From Monodelphis domestica (taxonomy: Eukaryota; Chordata; Mammalia; Didelphimorphia; Didelphidae), in contig NC_077232.1 of NCBI RefSeq assembly GCF_027887165.1, forward strand, positions 50,508,816 through 50,572,815: a DNA stretch of 64,000 bases. The letters run 5' to 3'. Made by a program: the position numbers and the translations under genes. The notes under the pieces were generated by a model. The model saw only the letters and a list, made by a program, of their open reading frames with translations, did not search any database and was not told where the DNA came from. Below, piece by piece: positions 56,095 through 64,000 of this stretch (its first letter is position 1; the number at the start of each line of letters is the position of its first letter).

Positions 56095-56645
56095 GCAAAA
56101 AGAAGGACAGTGCAAAGCTTTGTTGTAATAATGTTCAGGAATAAGAAATGAGAGGGATCCAAATTTATGGACCATTCAGAAACCATATGAATGTATATTA
56201 CAAATCTCTTCAAGAAGGCCATAAGAATGGAGAGGACAGTTTCAGAAAAACCTGTGAAGACTTATGTAAACTGATACAAAATGAAGGGAGCAGAATCAGG
56301 AGAACATTGTACATTAGTATTGTAATGATGATTAACTGTGAGAGACAGTGACTCTGATCAAGATAATTATTCAAAATGATTTTAAAGGATCCATGATGAA
56401 AATTGCTATTCACTTCCAGATTGAGAACTGATAGAATCTGGGTGCAAATTGAAGCATACTTTTGTTTTTTTTTTTGCTTTCTTTTTATTATTCTTGCTGT
56501 TTTTTTTTTTCAACATGGCTAATACAAAATATGTTTTTCATGACTCCAAATGTATAACTGGTATCATATTGTTTGTCTTCTCAGTGGTAGGAGGGAGATT
56601 GGAGGGAGGGAGAGATTTGAAACTCAGAATTAAAAAAAAATAAAA
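56095..56645 (+). mobile_element. L1 3' end, older subfamily
   Basis: GAAAAACCTGTGAAGACTTA, CTGATACAAAATGAAGGGAG, AGAACATTGTACATTAGTAT, two T-runs, GGAGGGAGGGAGAGATTTG and an A tail. The 67-codon frame inside is the decayed ORF2 end. Confidence 0.75.
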
Positions 56646-57269
56646 GAACAATAGATTTTTTAAAAAGAGACTAAGAAGAGGTTGAGCCATTCACTCTCCC
56701 CAAATCATAAAAAGGCAAGTTGATTATCTTCTGTTAGGAACTCATCCTGATTGTGAGAGTTATTACTGAATTATTTGTCTGATTATAATCTAGCCACTGA
56801 GATGGGGGCAAACCTTAAAATCTATATCATATTAGAACAAAGAATGAAAATGAGAAAACATGGCATTTAACTGGGGCAATTTCAACTTGATATTTTTATT
56901 CAAGATGTTGAAGCTAAAAGAAAATGAGAACTGGATAAAAACAGACATTGACACAGACTATTACTATTTACTAGGGAAGTTTGCCCAGCTGAAACCTTTT
57001 ATGAGTCCCTGAGAAAACTGGACTATCTCTGTCTCTTAATGGACTGAAGAACTGAGGTATGTCAAAGCTTCATTAGTAAGGGGTGATGGAGAAATATCTA
57101 AGTAATTCAAAGATAAAAATGAATAGTCCTAATTCTGGAATAATCAAACAGTGACTTATTTGGAAGCTTATGGATATAGTAAAGTGAACACTGAATTTAG
57201 AGTCAAATGAACTGATTTCAAATCTTGGTTCTATATTACCTTAAGCAAGTACCAACCTCTTCTGGAATT

Positions 57270-57420
57270 ATTTCCATGGATTTTTAACCTTTTTGTATCA
57301 TGAATTCCTTTGGCTATCTGGCTAAGCCCTTCTCAGAATCCCTTCTCTGAATAATGTTTTAAAATACTTAAAATGCATAGGAATAAACAATTGCCATAGT
57401 TGCCAAAATTAAAAAAGCAA
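57270..57420 (+). repeat. Dispersed old repeat, copy 3
   Basis: TTTTTAACCTTTTTGTATCA, GAATTCCTTTGGCTATCTGG, TCTGAATAATGTTTTAAAAT. Same family as 17615-17800 and 48180-48310. Confidence 0.6.
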
Positions 57421-57507
57421 AAAACAAAAGCAAAATTCCAGGTTAAAAACTCCTGGATTATATAATCTCTCAGGTCTCTTTCTCTTCTTCCAATTCTCTG
57501 ATCTATG

Positions 57508-57722
57508 TTTTTGTTGTTGTTTTTTTTTTTAACCCTTATCTGTTGTCCTAGAATTAATACTGTATTTTGGTTTCAAGGCAGAAGAGTGGTTAGGGCTAGC
57601 TAAAATAGGGGTTATGTGATTTGCCCAGGGTAGCACAGTTAGGAAATGTCTGAGGTCAAATTTGAACTCAGGTCCTTTTGACCCCAGATCTGGCTCTCAA
57701 TGCACTGAGTTGCTTAGCTGCC
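57508..57722 (-). mobile_element. WSINE1-type SINE about 600 bp upstream of SLC5A12
   Basis: T-run, AACCCTTATCTGTTGTCCTA to GCACTGAGTTGCTTAGCTGC. CTCTGATCTATG occurs exactly at 57496-57507 and 57723-57734. Confidence 0.9.
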
Positions 57723-57739
57723 CTCTGATCTATGCTTTT

Positions 57740-58335
57740 AAATTTTTTGCTAAGTCCTTGGGGCCAAGTTTCCATCCACTCTCCTGAATTCCTTATTTTT
57801 AGAGTCCGGCTTCAGCTGTTTCTTCCTTTGAGAAAAGATTCTTCAGAATAATGATTTTTCCCCTATTTACAAATGTCACCGTCTTATTTACAATTCTGAT
57901 CTACTTAATACAGTTCCACTTCCACGTTCCCAAGTAATGTTTAACCTCAAGTAAAAAACCTGGGAGATAAAAGAGTTTGTTATCTATGGAGCCTCATTCC
58001 ACCCCCGTTGGTTATTAATTTCTGAACATTTGAATTCTTCTTTGAAGAAGAATGTACTTGAGTGGCTGCACCATAAGCCTTAGGCTAGAGTCAGGTTTCA
58101 AGTTCTTGTCCTGCATTGTGAGGATGATTGAAATCTGCCTTGGGTTCTATTTCTGAAATGCTTCCTTATCCAAACCGTGTCCTTAAGAGCTCCATTTAAT
58201 GCCTCCTGGACCTTGGCGATTGTTAAGGTCTGAGATTTTCTTCTCCTGGACAAGAGACTAGTCATTTGTGGGCACCATCCTCAAACCCATATTCTTTGTA
58301 AGGACTGGAAACGAAGAAAGCATCCACCTGGCACC
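57740..58335 (+). promoter_or_regulatory. SLC5A12: Putative promoter and 5' UTR of SLC5A12
   Basis: About 600 bp without recognisable repeats directly upstream of the start codon. An in-frame TGA at 58231-58233 and no ATG between it and 58336 fix the start. GATAAA (57966) and TTATCT (57980) GATA-type sites and two HNF1-like sites (57934, 58011) are present. There is no CpG island and no clear TATA box. The transcription start is not determined. Whether an upstream non-coding exon exists cannot be seen. Confidence 0.5.
57934..57946 (-). promoter_or_regulatory. HNF1-like site
   Basis: The complement reads GGTTAAACATTAC, matching 9 of 12 fixed positions of the HNF1 palindrome GTTAATNATTAAC when offset by one base. 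A weaker second one, GTTATTAATTTCT, lies at 58011-58023. HNF1 factors are known drivers of proximal-tubule and gut transporters. Confidence 0.35.
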
Positions 58336-58695
58336 ATGTCAGCAGGGCGGGCAAGTCCCCAGGTTAAGAACTTTGAAGCTTGGGATTATGTCGTGTTTGC
58401 AGCTCTTTTTGTCATTTCTTCAGGAATTGGAGTGTTCTTTGCCATAAAAGAAAGGAAGAAGGCAACTTCCAGGGAGTTTTTAGTGGGGGGCAAGCAAATG
58501 ACCTGTGGTCCTGTGGCTCTGTCCTTGACAGCTAGCTTCATGTCAGCAGTCACTGTCCTGGGGGCTCCAGCGGAGGTCTACCGTTTTGGGGCATCCTTCC
58601 TGCTTTTCTTCATAGCATATGCATTTGTTGTCATCTTTACTTCTGAGCTCTTTCTGCCAGTTTTTTACACATCTGGGATTACCAGCACTTATGAG
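58336..58695 (+). CDS. SLC5A12: SLC5A12 (SMCT2) first coding exon, 120 codons
   Basis: Sodium-coupled monocarboxylate transporter 2 carries lactate, pyruvate and nicotinate with Na+ across the apical membrane of kidney proximal tubule and intestine. The exon encodes residues 1-120. [20 protein letters not shown] (11-30) and [20 protein letters not shown] (31-50) are almost the human SLC5A12 sequence as I recall it, and differ clearly from SLC5A8. Helices lie at about 17-37, 57-77 ([14 protein letters not shown], the family's sodium-site helix) and 85-111. The last residues GITSTYE precede a donor GAG|GTAAGG in phase 0. The start sits in GGCACCATGT, a good initiation context with no upstream in-frame ATG. 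The N-terminus seems about seven residues longer than human ([13 protein letters not shown] against MEVKNF). The open frame running on to 58728 is intron. The rest of the gene lies past 64000. Confidence 0.95.
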
Positions 58696-59479
58696 GTAAG
58701 GGAAGTAATCACTATTTGGAATTTCTAGATTAACTGTTAATGTGCCAAACAGTCAAGGTCTCCACTTGGTCTACATGGTTCTATTTTCCCTTAAACTATA
58801 CCCACACATAGTAGGATGTTTAATAAATGCTTGCTGAATAAGTATAAAAATGAGTACTATACAGAGTCTTTGTACTAATAATTGGCACAGTGATTAAACT
58901 CTGCTAAAATCTTCTCAAGGCACTCTTACATCTCTCCTCTCAGTCCATATGGATTAATAGACTGGATTTGTTGGATGGGTATGTGTACTGGCAAATATTT
59001 AATAGCTAGCTCTTTAGAAAAGATAATTTTCATTATTAATATTTTCCCATCTCTTTCTTAAATAGAGATAATCAACAAAACAACAAATCAAGACCCAATG
59101 TGTAGCATTTTGCCATCTTCCAAAGTGTAATCACTCATCGTGAAAATTTAATAATCATCTTTTCCTGGGCTAGTTTGAGCTGGTCCCCAAATACCCTTGG
59201 TACTGACCCAGATTTATACCACAGTGAATTTTCAATACAAGCAGCTAAAGAAAGGGGATGAACTATTTTGCTAAGCCTGTGGACTTTCTTGTTTAGATTT
59301 TAAAGTACCATTTGGTCCCAAAGAGATAGGCAGGACAAGATTGACCTTCATATCCATTTTATGTAGATGGAAACTGAGAAGAAACTAAGTCACTTGCCCA
59401 AGATTACATAAGTTAGGAACTAGACCCATGTGAGAATATAGGTTTCTTGCTCAAACTAGGATCCTTTAAACCATATTAT

Positions 59480-59670
59480 GATCACATGGAATCATGGAGA
59501 TGGAAGGGACTTTAGAAACCGTTGAGTCCAATCTACAGCTAAAATGGAATTTCCTCTGTAATATACCTCATAAGTGCTTGTCTAGCCTATGCTTGTATAT
59601 GAGAATGATCCTACTCCCTCCCAAAGCAGCTTATTCTACTTTGGGAGTCTGTTACTGAATTTCTCTTTGT
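59480..59670 (-). mobile_element. CR1/L3-type fragment, reverse
   Basis: ATGGAATCATGGAGATGGAA, TTGTCTAGCCTATGCTTGTA, CCCAAAGCAGCTTATTCTAC then TTTGGGAGTCTGTTA correspond to the complement of the L3 3' region. Confidence 0.6.
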
Positions 59671-60049
59671 ACACACAAAATTTCCTTTCAAACACAGGTT
59701 TATTATTAGGTCTGCAATATTTCTTATCCCAACAAAAATTTCATAGAAACATATGCATATGAGAAAGATACTGAATATTTTAAGGCAAAGTGAGCATTGA
59801 TTAGAAAATTCCTTGCTTTTTAGAGGCAAAAAATGGATTTTCTCTCTCGTGGATTTTTCAGTAATTAAAAATAAAAATAACAGCTGTATAAAGTGACTCA
59901 GAATTTCAGAGCATCCTCATTAATCAGTTGTGATAATAACAACATTCTTTATTCCACTCTGGATAGTCATGAAGAATGCAAATTTTCTAATTATAAAAGG
60001 TAGGATAAGTGGGAGCTCTAACTTGATGATACCCTCTTGAAAGAGGAAG

Positions 60050-60240
60050 AGTAGTAGGATAGAGTCCTGGATTTGGAGTCAAGAGACCCAGGTTCAAAGT
60101 CTAATTCTACAATTTAATATTTGGATGACCTTAGGTGAGTCACATGTAACTTCTTTGGGTCTCATTTACTTTCAGGCTAAAAGAAAGAGGTTGGACTAGG
60201 TGGTTTTTAAGGTCCCATTCTAGCTATGAATCTGGGGTGC
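60050..60240 (+). mobile_element. tRNA-head SINE
   Basis: GAGTCCTGGATTTGGAGTCA, CCAGGTTCAAAGTCTAATTC, GGTTGGACTAGGTGGTTTTT then AAGGTCCCATTCTAGC. Confidence 0.7.
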
Positions 60241-60574
60241 TAATTCTATGACCAAATTGGCCAACCAGATCACTCAATTCAGCCAAAAATACTTGACTAT
60301 TTTTGACAGAGTAGACTACATTTAATTGGACACAACTAAACTGCTGACTGTGTATACAGATTAGTATTATTAGACAGAGCCCCATACTATATTTATTATG
60401 AGAATCAAATGACTTTACACTCATAGATTGCATTGCAAACTTTGCTCAGAATGTTTCCTAGGTGTGGAAGGCCCTTTCTCATTATCTGAAGTCCTCCAAA
60501 TATGAGCATGGGTGTGTACCAACAGAGAAAGTTTTTTTCCCAATCTCTTACCCATGTCTACTCCCAGTTATTAA

Positions 60575-60578
<4 letters not shown>

Positions 60579-60671
<93 letters not shown>

Positions 60672-60830
60672 TTGCCCTCACTCCTCTGTCTCTCTTTCTC
60701 TTTGCTTTTCTCTTCTCTCTCTGTCTCTATCTCTTTCTATATCTCTGTCTCTCTCTTTTTCTCTGTCTCTCTGAGTCTGTCTCTGTCTCTCTGTCTCTGT
60801 CTCTCTTTCTCACTGTCTCTTTCCCTTCCT
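60579..60830. repeat. (CT)n microsatellite in SLC5A12 intron 1
   Basis: About 86 bp of pure CT (60579-60664), then imperfect CT/CTGT units. The 154-codon Ser/Leu-rich frame here is a repeat artefact. Confidence 0.95.
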
Positions 60831-61019
60831 CTTATTTTTAAAATTACTTTGCATTTTCTTATTTTGTTTATATGTTGTATCTCCCCTCCCACCCTAGCTC
60901 CAACTATGCATGTCATGAAAGTTTAGATACGATAGCATTATTATCCCTAGGAGCAGCACAGTGCCTTTCTCAAGTTAGGGGCTTAATAAATATTTGTTGA
61001 ATTCGATTGAATAGGTATT

Positions 61020-61215
61020 GTGGTAAGGTGAAAAGAGCACAGGCATAGGAGTCAGAAGACCAAGGCTCCAGTTCTGACTCTGATTATTACCTAGATTGAT
61101 CTTGGAAAAGTTATTTAACTTCCCAGGATCTCAGTTTCTTCAGCTGTAAAACAAGGAGGAAGGTTCACAAGAAGAATGGCCTTTGGGGTCTTTTCCAGTT
61201 CTAAATCAAAGATAT
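61020..61215 (+). mobile_element. tRNA-head SINE
   Basis: GGCATAGGAGTCAGAAGACC, TCTCAGTTTCTTCAGCTGTA, CTTTTCCAGTTCTAAATCAA. An L2 tail precedes it (60945-61015, GGGGCTTAATAAATATTTGT). Confidence 0.7.
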
Positions 61216-61279
61216 TATGAGTTATAATACACACAGAATCATAAAGAAAAAAAGTCAACATACACTTAAATATTATCTT

Positions 61280-61930
61280 TCCCCTTGAATATGTTCTTCC
61301 TCTTGATTTAGTATTTCTAGCTGAAATTACCGTTTACTTTGTGTGTGCTGTTTGATCCCTTTGGTTATCTTTGCTTATTCCATCTTCCTTATGCATCATA
61401 CTTAATAAATTGACCTTTTACTATTCCTCGGCAACATCTCAATATCCATGCCCTCTATTTGCTTTTCCTACTTCTATCACTGTAGCTTGGACCCCTCATT
61501 AACGCTTATCCAGCCTATGGAAAAGCATCCTATCTAATCTTCCTTACTCTCTTCTCTCCAACCCATTTGCTTCCAGAATAACCTTTCCTATGCATAGATT
61601 TCCTCATGTCAGACTTTTCATCAAATATATTCATGGAATCCCCATTGCCTTCTTAGTAAAGCTCCAAATTCTTTGTCTGGTTTTCAAGACCTTCTACAGT
61701 CTATTACCATATTGCCTTTCTAACTTTATCTCATGTTGCTTTCATGTTATCTACTTTCTAGCCAAACTGGACAACTCTGGCACCCAGACCTTCTCTGCCT
61801 TTTCTGACATTATTCTGATGCCTGGGAAACCAGCCCTCTCCCACTTCTTCTGTCGAATTCCTAACTGTCTTTTCCATATCTAATTGAAATGCTACCTCCT
61901 GCATGAAGGAAACATTGTTCATCCCTGGCA
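61280..61930 (+). mobile_element. L2-type LINE relic
   Basis: GAATCCCCATTGCCTTCTTA then GTAAAGCTCCAAATTCTTTG, CTAGCCAAACTGGACAACTC, GAAATGCTACCTCCTGCATG then AAGGAAACATTG. Same family as 11320-12120. The 97-codon frame at 61590-61883 is not a gene. Confidence 0.6.
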
Positions 61931-62029
61931 AGGTGAGCCCTAGAACCAATTACCCTCTCTTTTCTTTGGGATTGGCTCCATGTCATATGAAATATAATAT
62001 TCTATAAATATATAATCATTATGAACCTG

Positions 62030-62325
62030 AAAATGAAGAATTTCATCTGTTTTATTGGGTTTCCCCATAAGACCAGATCCTTGACATTTATTAATTCAAT
62101 GGTTTTCTTATGTCCAGTACTATGAATCTCTTCTTTGATTTTCAGGATTTTCAAAGTTTGGTATTTAATTGGGATTTTAAAAATCTGTTTTTTTTTTGTA
62201 GTTTTTTTAAAATAAAAATTCTCTATTTTACAATCCATTCTCCATTTTACCAATGTTCTCATTTAGAGATATACATTTCCCCCTAAATGCTGCTTTGGTT
62301 GTTCTCATTAATTTTGGCTTGTTGA
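62030..62325 (-). mobile_element. L1 ORF-region fragment, reverse
   Basis: TATTTAATTGGGATTTTAAA then AATCTGTTTTTTTTTTG, TACATTTCCCCCTAAATGCT and GCTTTGGTTGTTCTCATTAA read as the complement of L1 coding sequence. A diverged remnant with no useful open frame. Confidence 0.5.
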
Positions 62326-62397
62326 GAGAGAATTGAGGATTTCAGAGAAGAGCCTGGAATTTCAAATGTCCTTAAAAGAAAACAATCTAGTAAGAAA

Positions 62398-62575
62398 ATT
62401 TAAAGTAGATGGCATTATGGATTTGGAGTTACTTGGCATAGATTCAAATCATTGTTTGGCTATCTTTATAACCTTAGATAAGGCATATTCTTTCTCTGGG
62501 GATCGACTTCTCCATGTGACGAGGTTGGACTAATGACCTCTACTGTCTTTTCTGACTAAGATCCTATGAATCTGT
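62398..62575 (+). mobile_element. tRNA-head SINE
   Basis: GGCATTATGGATTTGGAGTT, GAGGTTGGACTAATGACCTC, CTAAGATCCTATGAATCTGT. Confidence 0.6.
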
Positions 62576-62699
62576 AAACTCTGAAGGAATGGAAGAATGC
62601 CAATTGACTTAAGAGTTGGGATACAAAGGACCTTCAGATACTTTCATAGGATTCTGATAGGAAGGGGTTCAGTTCAGTTAAAACATGTATTAAGTATCT

Positions 62700-62938
62700 T
62701 TGTTCAGTCATTTCAGTTGAGTCTGATCCTGTGTGACCCCAAATGGAGTTTTCTTGGCAAAGATACTGGAGTGATTTTCTTTCTCTAACTCATTTTCTAG
62801 ATGAGAAACTGAGGCACACACAGCCTTGTCCAGAGTGATATAGTTAATAAGTATCTGAAGTCAGATTTGAATTCAGAAAGATGAGTCTTACTGACTCCAG
62901 GTCTGGCACTCTATCCAACCACTGGACCACCTACCTGC
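62700..62938 (-). mobile_element. RTE-tailed (MAR1-type) SINE nested in an L2-type tail
   Basis: TTCAGTTGAGTCTGATCCTG, GACCCCAAATGGAGTTTTCT, TCCAACCACTGGACCACCTA. The L2-type words AACATGTATTAAGTATC before and ATTAACTGCCTACCAGGTGC after belong together. Confidence 0.75.
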
Positions 62939-63034
62939 CCATTAACTGCCTACCAGGTGCAAGGTACCATGCTATAGTTTTGATACAAAGACAAATGGAG
63001 AAATCCCCTGCTCTGAAGGATGCAATTTTTGTAT

Positions 63035-63085
63035 ATGTATACATATACATACATAAATATATATATATACATATATATATGTAAA
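63035..63085. repeat. (TA)n / TACATA repeat
   Basis: TATGTATACATATACATACA then TATATATATA. A reverse MIR piece lies at 63510-63590, and a second ATAC-rich stretch at 63690-63760. A MIR/SINE head (GTACTGGATTGAGGATCAGA, from about 63900) is cut by the window end. Confidence 0.8.
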
Positions 63086-64000
63086 TAAAAGATGATTTCA
63101 AGAGCAGCAGACTTCAAAAGTGGGTGGATGTTTAGTAGCATACTCATGAAAAATTTTGCGTAGGAAGTTGTACCTTCAGGGAAGTTAAGACTTCAAAAGG
63201 CAGATAGATATACAGATGGCAAGCTCAGCAGGCATCAAGGACATTCTGTGCAAATACATAGAGATAAGAAATGGAAAGTTGTATCTAAAGATCAAGGCAG
63301 TTTGGTCAGGCCATCAAGTGAGGAATACTGCCATGGTGTGCAGAGGACAGTGGGCCCAAGGCAAATTCAGTGACACCTGTCTCTGAGGTGGGGGAAACAC
63401 CTATTCCCAAGACAGTCCAACCAATAATCTTTGCCCTAATTGTTCTTCCTAACTCACTCTGTCCTGAAAGACATCATTGTCCCCTGCAGGCTGGGTCTTA
63501 TATTCCAAATACTCCATTTTGCAGATGAAAAAACTGAGGTATACATAGAATTTTTTGAAGTCACATAGCAGCTCTGGAATCTAGAACTTGTTCTATTGGC
63601 CCCAAATAATTCAGACCTTTTTTTTGGTGCTATTATTCCCAATAAACTCTCCTTTCCCATTATTTCTCTTAAAATGTAAAAGGCATAATACATAATGTGT
63701 TCATATATACATACATGTATACATGTGTGTATACATGCACACCTATACATAAATATACCCATTACATTAAGATATTTCAAATCTTTCTTTTCAAACATTT
63801 ATATACATATGTATACTTGTACATAAATGTAGATCCATACACATGTAACTGAAATGTTAAGTGAAACCATTGGGAAGGGTGGTTCATGAGTAATAGTCAT
63901 GCCAGAAAAAAGTACTGGATTGAGGATCAGAGGAATAGGTTCTGGTTTCCAGGACTGCTGTGTGACCTTAATTTGAATAAAGAGGTATTTGTAACATAAG

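Larger units (their letters stand above)
58696..64000 (+). other. SLC5A12: SLC5A12 intron 1 (5' part)
   Basis: Begins GTAAGGGAAG. I looked for an acceptor followed by codons for the expected YLQLRFNKPV start of exon 2 and found none, so the intron exceeds 5.3 kb. It contains L3, SINE, L2, L1 and CT-repeat elements listed separately. A reverse MIR lies at 59290-59420. Confidence 0.8.

Noticed and set aside
1-57700. FIBIN or BBOX1, the genes next to SLC5A12 in human
   Set aside because: No sequence resembling either was seen. They probably lie beyond the window, given the large human intergenic distance as I recall it.
60462-60926. 154-codon + strand open frame rich in Ser and Leu
   Set aside because: It is the translation of a CT microsatellite inside SLC5A12 intron 1.
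58696-64000. Exon 2 of SLC5A12
   Set aside because: No acceptor followed by codons for the expected YLQLRFN was found. The nearest resemblance (CAGTACTATGAATC at about 62116) encodes something else.
1-64000. A self-contained novel system (for example a gene cluster)
   Set aside because: Apart from one exon and a zinc-finger relic, everything recognisable is transposable-element or simple-repeat DNA. Nothing suggests cooperating unknown genes.

Overview
The window looks like mammalian nuclear DNA from a marsupial. It is AT-rich with very little coding sequence. It is crowded with a tRNA-like SINE of the type known from opossums and kangaroos (WSINE1/SINE1-type), a second SINE whose 3' end matches a BovB/RTE-clade LINE, MIR/CORE-SINEs, L2 and CR1/L3 relics, and L1 3' ends. 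All family names come from memory of consensus sequences, and no database was searched. I cannot fix the species.

Only one functional protein-coding gene is supported. The first coding exon of SLC5A12 (SMCT2, a sodium-coupled monocarboxylate transporter of the SLC5 family) lies on the + strand at 58336-58695. It ends in a clean splice donor. The remaining exons must lie beyond 64000, because I found no exon 2 in the last 5.3 kb. The roughly 600 bp before the start codon are free of recognisable repeats and carry two HNF1-like motifs, which would suit a kidney and gut transporter. One more host-gene relic was found: a degenerate C2H2 zinc-finger pseudogene on the - strand at about 50.1-50.45 kb.

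Layout. 0-8.6 kb: old SINE/MIR/L2 copies, an LTR-like relic and a possible hAT-type MITE. 8.6-10.3 kb: an RTE LINE relic, itself split by a SINE. 10.7-13.4 kb: L1 and L2 fragments, including a 5'-truncated L1 with a perfect 16-bp target-site duplication. 13.4-25.3 kb: SINEs, microsatellites, three copies of an unnamed repeat with ZNF143-like motifs, a mini-tandem inside a MIR, and a solo LTR. 26-33 kb: L1 tails, SINEs and a solo LTR nested in an RTE-tailed SINE. 34.4-36.4 kb: one ancient LINE relic split by a microsatellite and three SINEs, each SINE with its own duplication. 39-46 kb: simple repeats, a 74-bp minisatellite and two LTR-like relics. 45.8-57.7 kb: CR1/L3, SINE and L1 relics and the zinc-finger pseudogene. 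57.7-64 kb: promoter, exon 1 and part of intron 1 of SLC5A12.

I saw no CRISPR array, RNA gene, operon or self-contained novel system. The items worth following are the nested insertions, the motif-bearing repeats, the candidate CTCF sites and the SLC5A12 5' end.
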